Shown here in pieces: positions 52,138 to 59,904 of a stretch of DNA of 64,000 bases. The DNA is taken from assembly GCA_036267355.1 (NCBI GenBank), contig DATAWG010000042.1, forward strand, positions 1 to 64,000. Direction: 5' to 3'. The translations under genes were made by a program, and so were the position numbers. The notes below the pieces were generated by a model that saw nothing but the letters and a program-made list of their open reading frames with translations, ran no database searches and was not told the DNA's origin. This DNA comes from Pirellulales bacterium (lineage in GTDB: Bacteria > Planctomycetota > Planctomycetia > Pirellulales > DATAWG01). How positions within the stretch are numbered: position 1 is the stretch's first letter; every line of letters begins with the position of its first letter.

Positions 52138-53022
52138 TTACTTACGCGCCCCTCGTCCCTCGTCCCGCGCCCCTTCTTCCTTCGGTTTGACGCGGAAAAT
52201 GCCTTTTCCGCGCAGGTCGTTCAAAAAGGCTTCCATCGATTCGGGACGATTGTTCGGGTCTTTCGATAGCATGCGAAGGATCAGTTTGCTGAAGTCCGTC
52301 GTGACGTTCCGATTGATTCCTTCCAGCGACGGTGGCTGAGATTTCAGGTGCTTGTTCAGAAGCTCGGCTTCCGAGTTGCCGGTGAACGGCGGCTTGCCGG
52401 AGATCAGTTCATGCGCCATGCAGCCGAAGCTATAAACATCGGCCCGCGGGTCCAAGGATTCGCGGCGAATCTGCTCCGGCGACATGTAGCTCCGCGTGCC
52501 TTGAACTTTCGATTGCCGATGAAACATCCGGCCCAGAAAACCGCGCTGCCGCTCGGCGAGCGCGAAGTCGATCATTTTCACGTCGCCTTTCGGGCAAACG
52601 AGAAAATTGTTCGGCTTGATATCGCGGTGGATCCAACCTTTGCCATGCAGGTAGGCCAAGCCGGCGGCCGCCTGCTCGACGACCTTCGGCACCAGATACG
52701 CGATGCGGTCGGGTCCTTGCAAGACCAACTGCTTCAGATTTAGCGGCCCGAAATATTCCAAGGCCAGGAACGGCAGCTTGCGGGTCGTGTCGAATTCATA
52801 GGTGCGGATCACGTTGGCGTGCTCCAAGCCGTGGCCGACGGCATGCTCGTGCCGCAGCATGGCCAACTGCTGCCGGTCGTGGGCATAGTCGGGCGGAAGA
52901 ACCTTGAGCGCAAATCGTTCGTTGAGAGCGTCGTTCATCGCCTCCCACACTTGGCAGGCTCGGCCGTTGCCGACGACATTCAGCAACCGATACGATCCGA
53001 GATATTGGCCCGTTTGAGTCAC
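52138..53022 (-). CDS. Ser/Thr protein kinase, soluble, with DFA
   Basis: A 294-residue kinase without membrane helix. It has a partial glycine loop (VVGNGRACQVWEA), K40 in FALKVL, HRDIKPNN (132-139) and an activation segment ending YMSPEQIRRES. The DFG position reads DFA (152-154), so the metal-binding Asp is kept but the glycine is not. It could be active or partially degenerate. Start is GTG at 53022. The last 13 residues (EEGARDEGRGARK) come from a family E repeat. It might be co-transcribed with accA downstream; no functional link is known. Confidence 0.87.
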   Translation of the reverse strand: MTQTGQYLGSYRLLNVVGNGRACQVWEAMNDALNERFALKVLPPDYAHDRQQLAMLRHEHAVGHGLEHANVIRTYEFDTTRKLPFLALEYFGPLNLKQLVLQGPDRIAYLVPKVVEQAAAGLAYLHGKGWIHRDIKPNNFLVCPKGDVKMIDFALAERQRGFLGRMFHRQSKVQGTRSYMSPEQIRRESLDPRADVYSFGCMAHELISGKPPFTGNSEAELLNKHLKSQPPSLEGINRNVTTDFSKLILRMLSKDPNNRPESMEAFLNDLRGKGIFRVKPKEEGARDEGRGARK

Positions 53023-53070
53023 GCTGCCGCCGCTTTCCTAATCGTTTGCCTAGCTGTTTGGACGACAAAA

Positions 53071-53102
53071 AACGAGGCATAATGCGATTCTTATGCTTCG
53101 TT
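53071..53102 (-). terminator. Rho-independent terminator after the glycosyltransferase gene
   Basis: Read on the minus strand: AACGAAGCATAA-gaatcgca-TTATGCCTCGTT (one mismatch), then TTTTTTGTCG. It terminates transcription coming from the GT4 gene (53222-54400) and precedes the kinase start. Confidence 0.88.
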
Positions 53103-53221
53103 AATCCCCGCCTAGCTTAACTCGCCGCATGGCGGGCGACAACGGCGCCAAGCCGCATGGGGAGCGGGGGCTGCGGAGAAGTTATTTTTCGGCCGAGCCT
53201 TAGTGGCACGGAAGGCGTTCC

Positions 53222-54400
53222 CTACGAGCCGCAAGCGGCTTTCTGCGACATCAGCAACCGCTCGTAAAGCTGCCGAAGTTCGTCGACCATGCGGTCGTGG
53301 CGGAATTGGTCGGTGAAGAGGCGTCGCCCTTCGGCTCCCATGCTGACTCGCAAAGCTGGGTCGGCCGCGAGCCGAAGAATCGCCTCCGCCAGCGGCGCGA
53401 TCGATTTCGGCGGCAGGAGCAGACCGGTCTGGCCGTCGAGAACTACTTCCCGGCCCCCGTCGATGTCGTAGCTGACCACCGGCCGGCCCACGATGAGCGC
53501 TTGCGGCAACACACGGGCCAAGCCTTCGCGCAAGCTGGTGTGAACGACGATGTCCATCGAGGCAATCAATTCCGGAATCCTTTGGGGCGGCGCCAGCCCG
53601 AGAAACAGGAAATGCTCGCCCAAGCCCAGGCGGCCAACTTCGGCCTCGAGCTGCGCGCGAAGCACGCCATCGCCCACCAAAAGAAACCTTATCTCGGGCC
53701 GTGCACCGACAATCGCCGGCGCGGCCCGCAATAAAAATTCGTGCCCCTTGAGATGAAACAACCGAGCCACCATGCCGACGACGATCTGATCGTCGCCGAT
53801 TCCGAGTTCGCGGCGAACGCGCTCCCGCTGGCCATCGGCGGCCAGCAGCGGTTCGATCTCCATGCCGCTATAGATCGTCGTAAATTTCGCTCGCGGCGCG
53901 ACGCCGGCGGCAACGAGCAGATCGGTCATCGCATCGCAAACGCTGACCATGGCGTGGCATCGCCGGGCGGCCCAACGTTCGCAGCGGCGATAGAATTCGC
54001 GAGTTACCTGGTTTTGATACGGATGAAACGGCGCGCCATGAACCGTGTGCACGATTGCCGGCACGCGCAGCCGCGCGGCGGCGGCCCGGCCGAGAATGCC
54101 GCCCTTGGCGCTGTGCGTGTGAACGACATCCGGCCGGAATTGCGAGAGAATTTTTTTTAACCGGCGATAGGCGATCGCATCGCGCCAAGGGTCGATGGTC
54201 CGCCGCAACTCGGGCACGACCTCGATCGGCACCCCCCCTGCCCTGCCCCGCTCGATCAAGCTCCCTTCCGGTCCGACCGCCGGCCCGGTCACCAGCAGCA
54301 CGTCGTCGCCATAGCGGCGCAGCAGTCCCTCGCAGGATAGCAGCGTGTTTTCCTGCGCCCCGCCGAGGATCAACCGCGTTATAACGTGAACAATCCGCAT
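53222..54400 (-). CDS. GT4 family glycosyltransferase
   Basis: A retaining GT-B enzyme of 392 residues that adds a sugar from a nucleotide-sugar donor to a glycan, lipid or protein. The N-terminus MRIVHVITRLILGGAQENTL and DVVHTHSAKGGILGR are typical of GT4. The donor site contains GMVARLFHLKGHEFLL and EGLARVLPQALIVGRPVVSYDIDGGREVV, the latter in place of the classic E-x7-E. Residues near 52-57 (ERGRAGGVP) are coded by the in-frame 12-mer at 54235. Substrate unknown; no glycan cluster surrounds it. Confidence 0.93.
   Translation of the reverse strand: MRIVHVITRLILGGAQENTLLSCEGLLRRYGDDVLLVTGPAVGPEGSLIERGRAGGVPIEVVPELRRTIDPWRDAIAYRRLKKILSQFRPDVVHTHSAKGGILGRAAAARLRVPAIVHTVHGAPFHPYQNQVTREFYRRCERWAARRCHAMVSVCDAMTDLLVAAGVAPRAKFTTIYSGMEIEPLLAADGQRERVRRELGIGDDQIVVGMVARLFHLKGHEFLLRAAPAIVGARPEIRFLLVGDGVLRAQLEAEVGRLGLGEHFLFLGLAPPQRIPELIASMDIVVHTSLREGLARVLPQALIVGRPVVSYDIDGGREVVLDGQTGLLLPPKSIAPLAEAILRLAADPALRVSMGAEGRRLFTDQFRHDRMVDELRQLYERLLMSQKAACGS
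54235..54246 (-). repeat. GCAGGGCAGGGG 12-mer, copy 6 (in glycosyltransferase gene)
   Basis: Exact copy in minus orientation with a longer G tail; encodes RGRAGGV in the gene. Confidence 0.85.
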
Positions 54401-54407
54401 CGAGCTT

Positions 54408-54537
54408 GCAATGTCTGATGCCTAATGACGAATATCTAGAGAATGACGAATTCCTAAACGACGAATGAGAGGTGCCGCCCGTTCCTCATTTGTGCTTCGT
54501 CATTCTTTGGACATTCGAGCTTCGTCATTCGTCAGTC
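54408..54537. repeat. Family D repeat tract, inverted pair
   Basis: AATGACGAATATCTAGAGAATGACG on the left and CGTCATTCTTTGGACATTCG on the right. It overlaps the last 12 codons of truA. Confidence 0.85.
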
Positions 54538-55312
54538 CGCCGCCGCCGTAGTCGACCGACACCAGCACAAGGCCGCGCGACGGCGCCGGCGGCCCGGCGG
54601 CGCGGCGGTCGACGGCGGCCAGCGCTCGGGTCGGCCATGTTTCGTCGGCGGCGCCGCGGCCGATGTCGACCAGCATACCGACGATGTTGCGCACCATGTT
54701 GTACAAGAACCCGTCGGCGCAGATCTCGATGTGAATCTCGTCGCCTGGCGGATTTGGCGATGTGAGGAGTTCGGTGGTCGGCCGGGCCACGGTCAACTCG
54801 AAAATCGTGCGCACGCTATTGGATCGCTTCGAGCCGCGCGATTCGAACGTGGCAAAATTGTGCATGCCCACCAGCGGTTGCGAGGCACGGAGCATGGCCC
54901 GATCATCGAGCCGCCGATAGACCCGCCACGCATAATGCCGGCGAAACACATCCGCCCGCGGACCGTCTTGGATCACGTAGCGATAGCGCTTTCGCACGGC
55001 ATGCCTCCGGGCGTGAAATCCGACCGGCGCTTCCTCGACCGCCAGAACGATGATGTCGTCGGGCAGTTCGGCATCGAGCGCCCGCTGCAGCGTCGCCGTG
55101 TCGAGGGTCGTGTCGGTGTCGAAGCTGACGACTTGGCCGAGCGCATGCACTCCGGCATCGGTTCGGCCGCTGGCATGCGCGCTGACGCGCCGGCCGGTGA
55201 TCTTTTCGAGCACTTCGCTGAGCGTTTGCTGAACTGTGCGGCGATTGAGTTGCGTTTGCCAGCCGTGAAAAGCGGTGCCGTCGTAGGCCAAAGTCAACTT
55301 CAGCGTTCGCAT
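54500..55312 (-). CDS. truA: tRNA pseudouridine(38-40) synthase
   Basis: Isomerises uridines 38-40 in the anticodon arm. The 270-residue protein has the catalytic Asp D52 in ASGRTDAGVHALGQ, the start LTLAYDGTAFHGWQ, and C-terminal FLYNMVRNIVGMLVDIGRG. The final residues (LTNDEARMSKE) are encoded by a family D repeat, replacing or extending the natural end. ATG 55312 is chosen by alignment to the family; the longer frame is spurious. Confidence 0.96.
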   Translation of the reverse strand: MRTLKLTLAYDGTAFHGWQTQLNRRTVQQTLSEVLEKITGRRVSAHASGRTDAGVHALGQVVSFDTDTTLDTATLQRALDAELPDDIIVLAVEEAPVGFHARRHAVRKRYRYVIQDGPRADVFRRHYAWRVYRRLDDRAMLRASQPLVGMHNFATFESRGSKRSNSVRTIFELTVARPTTELLTSPNPPGDEIHIEICADGFLYNMVRNIVGMLVDIGRGAADETWPTRALAAVDRRAAGPPAPSRGLVLVSVDYGGGGLTNDEARMSKE

Positions 55313-55331
55313 GCACTGCGCACCAGGGTCA

Positions 55332-55404
55332 GGGTCTGGCTCATTTTTCGGCCTGCGGTGGCATGAACTGCGAGCGATCGTCACGCCGAAAAATGTGTCT
55401 GGCT
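55332..55404. repeat. Palindromic repeat, family I
   Basis: Arms GGGTCTGGCTCATTTTTCGGC and GCCGAAAAATGTGTCTGGCTC, about 30 bp apart. Overlaps the 3' end of asd. Confidence 0.88.
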
Positions 55405-56436
55405 CCCTCTCGCCGCGCCCTCGGCTTGGCACGCGACACCGTGGACCAGCAGTTCGGCGATCTGCACAGCATTCGTGGCGGCGCCTTTGCGCAAGTTGTC
55501 GCTCACGCACCAGAACGCCAAGCCGTTGGGGCTCGACAGATCTTCGCGAATTCGGCCGATAAACACTTCGTCGCGCCCGTCGCAGTTCATCGGCATCGGA
55601 TACTCACGGGCATCGAGTTGATCGATCACGACGACGCCCGGCATCGCGGCGAATAGTTCGCGGGCCTCGTCGACCGTCAACTTTCGTTCCGTTTCCACCA
55701 AGATGCTTTCGCTATGGCAATTGCTCACCGGCACGCGGACGCAGGTCGGGCAGACTTGGATCGAATTGTCGCCCAAAATCTTCCGCGTCTCGAACACCAT
55801 CTTCATCTCTTCCGACGTATAGCCTTCGTGCTGCGCAGAGCCGATTTGCGGAATGAGGTTGAAGGCGATGTCGTGTGCGAAGATCGAGCTCGCGCATTGT
55901 TCGCCCGATAGATGGGCTCGCGTGGCTTGCTCTAATTCTTCGGAACCGGCCAAGCCAGCGCCGCTCGTGGCCTGATACGTGCTCACCACGACGCGCCGCA
56001 CCCGCGCTGCATCGTGCAGCGGCTTCAGGGCCACCACCATTTGCGTTGTCGAGCAATTCGGGCTGGCGATGATCCCATGATGCGTGAAGGCCGCCTCGGG
56101 ATTCACTTCCGGAATCACGAGCGGCACCTCGGGCTTCATCCGCCAATAGCCGCTTTCATCGACCACGACACAGCCGCGCTCGACGGCCCAGGGAGCGAAA
56201 TCGCGGGCGATTTCGTCGGGAGTGCTGCCGATTGCCAAATCGATTCCGGCGAAGGCGTCGGGCGTGAGAAGTTCGACAGCGTGTTGCTCGTCGGCGAACG
56301 CCACCGTTTTGCCCATGGAGCGGGCCGAGGCGAGGAACTTGATTCGCCGGTAGGGAAATTTTCTTTCTTCGAGAAGCTGAAGAATAATTCGGCCAACCGC
56401 TCCGGTGGCCCCAACAACCGCAATCGATTCAAACAC
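55381..56436 (-). CDS. asd: Aspartate-semialdehyde dehydrogenase
   Basis: Makes aspartate semialdehyde for lysine, threonine, methionine and cell-wall synthesis. The 351-residue protein starts at a GTG (GAGGAG ten bases upstream) with VAVVGATGAVG (NADP loop, 9-15). The catalytic cysteine is C128 in SPNCSTTQ; HSESILVET contains the other active-site His. The C-terminal tail (AEGAARGSQTHFSA) is encoded by the family I repeat. Standard length otherwise. Confidence 0.95.
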   Translation of the reverse strand: MFESIAVVGATGAVGRIILQLLEERKFPYRRIKFLASARSMGKTVAFADEQHAVELLTPDAFAGIDLAIGSTPDEIARDFAPWAVERGCVVVDESGYWRMKPEVPLVIPEVNPEAAFTHHGIIASPNCSTTQMVVALKPLHDAARVRRVVVSTYQATSGAGLAGSEELEQATRAHLSGEQCASSIFAHDIAFNLIPQIGSAQHEGYTSEEMKMVFETRKILGDNSIQVCPTCVRVPVSNCHSESILVETERKLTVDEARELFAAMPGVVVIDQLDAREYPMPMNCDGRDEVFIGRIREDLSSPNGLAFWCVSDNLRKGAATNAVQIAELLVHGVACQAEGAARGSQTHFSA

Positions 56437-56558
56437 CGCTGTATGCTCCTCGTGCTGTGGAGTATCTCGGGTAATCCGCGAAGAATAGTAGTATAAGCTG
56501 CGCCCCGCCGGCCCGTCCACGCGGCGTGTTGTCAGCGTGTCGCATGGCGGGAGACAAC

Positions 56559-57575
56559 TTACTGGGCGGCGGGAATCGGTTGCAAAGCGGCGCGCGCCCC
56601 TCCCCTGCCCTGCTCCGCCGGGCGGCGGCCGAAAAGCCGGCGCACGAGCCAGGGAGAAACGAACGCCAAATTGGCGATCAGCATTGCCAAGCCGAACGTC
56701 ATCATCCCCAAAAACATCGCGATGCCGAGATGAATCGGGATTGCCAAAGCGAGCATCAACGGCCGAGTCAGCCGGGGCCAAACGAGCACGCAATAGGAAA
56801 GTTCCCACCACACCGTGACGTGCGTCAGCAAACTAATCAGGATCGGCCAACCGGCCAGCCAGGTCATGTCCATCGATTGATATTCGAGATTCGCCACCGA
56901 CATCCAAGTGGCCGAGCCGTTCCACCATGCCGGACCCATCAGCTTGCCGAGGGCCGCGAACAGATAGATCACGCACATGTGGATTTGGATCAGGCGGATG
57001 GAGATGTTTGCATCGGTTCGCGGATGGATGGCGGGCGGTTGGTCGCCGTTGGAGCGCGTCGCAAGCGACGCGGCTAACCTGGATCGCCGCAATAGGCGAT
57101 CGAGCGAATAGGCGGCGCCGCAGGGGCCGATGGCCAGATAGAGGGCCAACATGGCGTTGATGTCGTCCAGGCCAAACAGCGCGAACGAGGCCCGATTGGC
57201 GTAGCTGATGGTGATGAAAAAGCCGAGCACGGCCATCGTTCGGCTGAACAGGCCGAGCGTGAGGAGTAGAAAAACCACCAGAGCCGCGATGTGTGCGATC
57301 CAAAGAACCGACGGCGAGTCGATGCAGTTGAAATAGCTCCACGTGTAATCGCGGCCCGGCAAGCGAGCCAAAGCCTCGTGGGATATCCAACCATGCTGCC
57401 CGAAAAACGCTTCGAGATCGAGCGACCAAATCAAGTGTGTGTAGAACAGCATCGCCCCGGCGAGAATGCGAATCAGGCCGAGCGTGGCCGGATCGGCGGG
57501 CGTAAACCAGAAACGGTTCCAGCCGTCGCGCGTCGAACGGAGCAACTCCCGGAAGTAATCGCCGACGACGCTCAT
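56559..57575 (-). CDS. HTTM domain membrane protein (VKGC-like)
   Basis: A 338-residue integral membrane protein of the HTTM family, related to vitamin K-dependent gamma-carboxylase. The start (ADPATLGLIRILAGAMLFYTHLIW) is the HTTM signature, followed by about eight helices, GLFSRTMAVLGFFITISYANR and IQIHMCVIYLFAALGKLMGPAWWNGSA. No carboxylase-type catalytic lysine can be assigned with certainty. The ATG overlaps the stop of the partner gene (ATGA), so both are translated together. The C-terminal residues (EQGRGGARAALQP) include the in-frame 12-mer. Function unknown. Confidence 0.88.
   Translation of the reverse strand: MSVVGDYFRELLRSTRDGWNRFWFTPADPATLGLIRILAGAMLFYTHLIWSLDLEAFFGQHGWISHEALARLPGRDYTWSYFNCIDSPSVLWIAHIAALVVFLLLTLGLFSRTMAVLGFFITISYANRASFALFGLDDINAMLALYLAIGPCGAAYSLDRLLRRSRLAASLATRSNGDQPPAIHPRTDANISIRLIQIHMCVIYLFAALGKLMGPAWWNGSATWMSVANLEYQSMDMTWLAGWPILISLLTHVTVWWELSYCVLVWPRLTRPLMLALAIPIHLGIAMFLGMMTFGLAMLIANLAFVSPWLVRRLFGRRPAEQGRGGARAALQPIPAAQ
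56602..56613 (-). repeat. GCAGGGCAGGGG 12-mer, copy 7 (end of HTTM gene)
   Basis: Exact copy in minus orientation encoding EQGRGGA near the C-terminus of the HTTM protein. Confidence 0.85.
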
Positions 57576-58342
57576 GGGGAATGCTCCGTGAACGTGCCCA
57601 GGTCGGCCTCTTGGCGATACAGGGACGGATCGTTCAATTTCATTCCCGCCAAAACGGCGTCCGGCGGTGGGAACGCGTGCTCGATCAATTCCAGATGAAC
57701 GCTTTTGGCGCCCGTGCGATGCAGGAGTTCATCGGCATAGGAGCGAACCATTGCGTGCAACGATGCGTTTGCCGCTTGGTAACCCCGTTCAACCGCAACG
57801 CGCTCCGGCGCCATCGGCGGCAAGTTTTTCTCGGCCATCTGATGGGCTTCGTCGATCTGATCCACCGGACCGTATAACATGTTGAGATGCTCGGCGAGCA
57901 TGAAATAACGATGATAGAGCAGTCGGGGCCGCTCCTCGGCCAGATTCGGGAACACATCTTCGCGCTTCGAGCCGTCGGGCATTTCAAGCTGGTACCGCAC
58001 CAGATGGCTTGCGCCCGGCTCAGGGCCGAAAAAGCGATAGCCGTGGTCCAGATCGGCCATTTCGATATAGCCTCGGAATGGCCTGGCGAGCGCTTGCCAC
58101 AATTTGCTCTCACCGCCCGATTCCACGCTCAGCGGCGGCAAAACGACGGCCGTCAAATGCAGTAAGAGCAAGAGGGTGACAACGACACGCGGCCGTCGGC
58201 CCCACACGATCGGCGGCCGATCGGCTCGAGCGGGAACGAGAAGCTCAGAGACCGGTGCAGCGTGTTGCGCAGCCGAAGCGGCCGGTTGATTTCGGCCGGC
58301 CGGCGTCTTCGAACTCGCGCGATGTTGCCTAGACCTTGCCAT
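57572..58342 (-). CDS. Partner of the HTTM protein, one-TM
   Basis: A 256-residue protein with a membrane helix at about 55-70 (VVVTLLLLLHLTAVVLPPL) preceded by a basic/Ala-rich cytoplasmic part and followed by a periplasmic domain (about 85-256; ARPFRGYIEMADLDHGYRFFGPEPGASHLVRYQLEMPDG, RLLYHRYFMLAEHLN). The stop overlaps the HTTM start by four bases (ATGA). Proteins of this type beside HTTM genes are frequent in planctomycetes, as far as I recall; their combined function is not known to me. Confidence 0.78.
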   Translation of the reverse strand: MARSRQHRASSKTPAGRNQPAASAAQHAAPVSELLVPARADRPPIVWGRRPRVVVTLLLLLHLTAVVLPPLSVESGGESKLWQALARPFRGYIEMADLDHGYRFFGPEPGASHLVRYQLEMPDGSKREDVFPNLAEERPRLLYHRYFMLAEHLNMLYGPVDQIDEAHQMAEKNLPPMAPERVAVERGYQAANASLHAMVRSYADELLHRTGAKSVHLELIEHAFPPPDAVLAGMKLNDPSLYRQEADLGTFTEHSP

Positions 58343-58431
58343 AAGCAAATTTTATCGACCATGCCGCCGCGGTTTCTCGAAGCAACGCGAAGCGGCCGTT
58401 GCAATCGGACGCGGCGAGAGATGGATAGCTC

Positions 58432-58498
58432 AACGCGAAACCGCAAGCGAGCGTCATACCGCGGTTGGCATTGCGGCTCGCTTGCGGTTTCGCGCGTT
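58432..58498. repeat. Palindromic repeat, family B
   Basis: Arms AACGCGAAACCGCAAGCGAGC and GCTCGCTTGCGGTTTCGCG with about 26 bp between; just upstream of the HTTM operon. Confidence 0.9.
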
Positions 58499-58513
58499 GC
58501 CATCGACGAAAAC

Positions 58514-58543
58514 GCCCTCGCGCGGCTTTCGCAGCGCGAGGGC
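58514..58543 (-). terminator. Terminator of the TIGR03000-like gene
   Basis: Minus strand: GCCCTCGCGC-tgcgaaagcc-GCGCGAGGGC then GTTTTCG. A stable 10-bp stem with a short T tract, 43 bp past the stop of the gene at 58586. Confidence 0.75.
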
Positions 58544-58585
58544 GAAGTTTGCAAATCTAATCGATACGGCAATTACACCGATCGC

Positions 58586-59557
58586 CTAACGAGCGACCGA
58601 CGCCACTTTCGGAGCGTCGAAGTTGAACGTCAACTCACGGCTGTCGCCGCCCGCAAGCGAAATTGTCTGTTCACGGCTCTCGCCGCCTTTGACAACGCGG
58701 ACCGTGTAGTTATCCCAAGTTGAACCGGCCGCGAGCTTCGTGGTTACGAATTCGCGATCGGCGCCCGTGGCCGTCATTTCATGGCCGGCGATGAACACAT
58801 GGGCATCGGCCGGAACATGCAGCAGCACGGCCGTCTTCGGAGCGGCGCCGGTCTTCGCAGTCTGCGGCACTGGCGATGCACCGTTCATGTCGAAGGCCAG
58901 GTCGGCTTGCGATCCGGCCGTGAGTTGCACCGTCTTGGTTTCGCTTTGCACTTTGCCGTCGCGAACGATTTCGGCGCGAACCTGATATTCATAACGCATG
59001 CCAGCTTCCAATCCATGCGAGACATACTGACGATGTTCGCCGGTGCTGGTGGTGGCATGGCCGTTGACGAAAACCTTGGCGTCGGCGGGAACGTCGACAA
59101 CGATGTAGCCGGCATCGCCGTCGAGGGCCGATTTGCCGGCTGCCGGAGGAGCCGCGGTCGGCGGCGGAGGCGTCATCGGAGCGGTCGACGGAGTAGGCAT
59201 CCCAGGGGCGCCCTCCATCGGAGCGGAATAGATTGGCGTTGAATAACTGCCGCCAGACGAGCCGCAGCAACCATAGGAGCCATACGAGCCGTAAGAACCC
59301 CAGCCGCCGCAGGATCCACACGAGCCCCACGAGCCGTACGAACCCCAGCCGCCGCAGGATCCGCATGAGCCCCATGAGCCATAGGAACCCCACGACCCGC
59401 CGCAGCAGCCCCAGCCGCCATGCGAGCCCCAGCCACCGCACGAACCACACGAACCCCAATGGAACAAGTGGGCTTGGGCCGTATTCGCTTGCAGCGCGGT
59501 CATGCCCACGGTGAGGGCCACCCCAAGCAGCAATTTCGACAACATTCGTCTTGCCAT
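58586..59557 (-). CDS. Secreted Ser/Cys/Gly/Trp-repeat protein with two TIGR03000-like domains
   Basis: A 323-residue exported protein. The signal ends near AQA (about 28). Residues 30-100 are repeats of units such as WGSCGSCGGWGSYGS. Two copies of a planctomycete TIGR03000-like domain follow (about 145-215 and 235-318), each with V-x-V-P-A-D-A-(K/H)-V-F-(V/I)-x-G-(H) and a GL(E)AG...Y-x-(V/Y)-(R/Q)V strand pair. GGGGAG precedes ATG 59557. A sigma70-like promoter is at 59616-59643. The Cys-rich repeats may cross-link the protein at the surface. Characteristic of planctomycetes. Confidence 0.9.
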   Translation of the reverse strand: MARRMLSKLLLGVALTVGMTALQANTAQAHLFHWGSCGSCGGWGSHGGWGCCGGSWGSYGSWGSCGSCGGWGSYGSWGSCGSCGGWGSYGSYGSYGCCGSSGGSYSTPIYSAPMEGAPGMPTPSTAPMTPPPPTAAPPAAGKSALDGDAGYIVVDVPADAKVFVNGHATTSTGEHRQYVSHGLEAGMRYEYQVRAEIVRDGKVQSETKTVQLTAGSQADLAFDMNGASPVPQTAKTGAAPKTAVLLHVPADAHVFIAGHEMTATGADREFVTTKLAAGSTWDNYTVRVVKGGESREQTISLAGGDSRELTFNFDAPKVASVAR

Positions 59558-59615
59558 GATGTTTTTACTCCCCAATTGGTGAACTTGATGCTCGCGCTAA
59601 AAACTACCCTAGCCA

Positions 59616-59643
59616 AGCATACAAACGCCGGCGCGTAATTCAA
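59616..59643 (-). promoter_or_regulatory. Possible sigma70 promoter for the TIGR03000-like gene
   Basis: Minus strand TTGAAT (59643-59638), 16 bp, TATGCT (59621-59616), about 60 bp before the start codon. Four of six consensus bases in each box. Moderate support only. Confidence 0.4.
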
Positions 59644-59790
59644 GTAGTTTGGGTAATATTTCAGGGTCAAGGAAGCTAGGTCTACTAGATTGACTGTTAC
59701 GACGCCACCGTGGCCATCGTGCGACCATTGCAATCCGCCGAGGTCGGGGGCGATATTGAGATGGCTGGCCCCCCGTGGCCGAAACGGCTG
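59644..59790. other. Rest of the 347-bp intergenic region before pcm
   Basis: AT-richer DNA between the TIGR03000-like gene promoter and the family B repeat at 59791. I see no gene, but the leader upstream of the promoter could hold an activator site. Confidence 0.4.
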
Positions 59791-59859
59791 GACGCGCGAA
59801 ACCACGAGCGAGCATCCAACCGAGTTGGCGACAGATGCTCGCTCGCGGTTTCGCGCGTC
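59791..59859. repeat. Palindromic repeat, family B
   Basis: Arms GACGCGCGAAACCACGAGCGAG and CTCGCTCGCGGTTTCGCGCGTC with about 25 bp between, directly followed by the 12-mer at 59862. Confidence 0.9.
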
Positions 59860-59861
59860 CT

Positions 59862-59873
59862 CCCCTGCCCTGC
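59862..59873 (-). repeat. GCAGGGCAGGGG 12-mer, copy 8 (intergenic)
   Basis: Exact copy in minus orientation, adjacent to a family B palindrome, 32 bp past the pcm stop. Confidence 0.85.
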
Positions 59874-59904
59874 CGCAAAATGCCGGCCGTTTTGCGCTCA
59901 GCGC

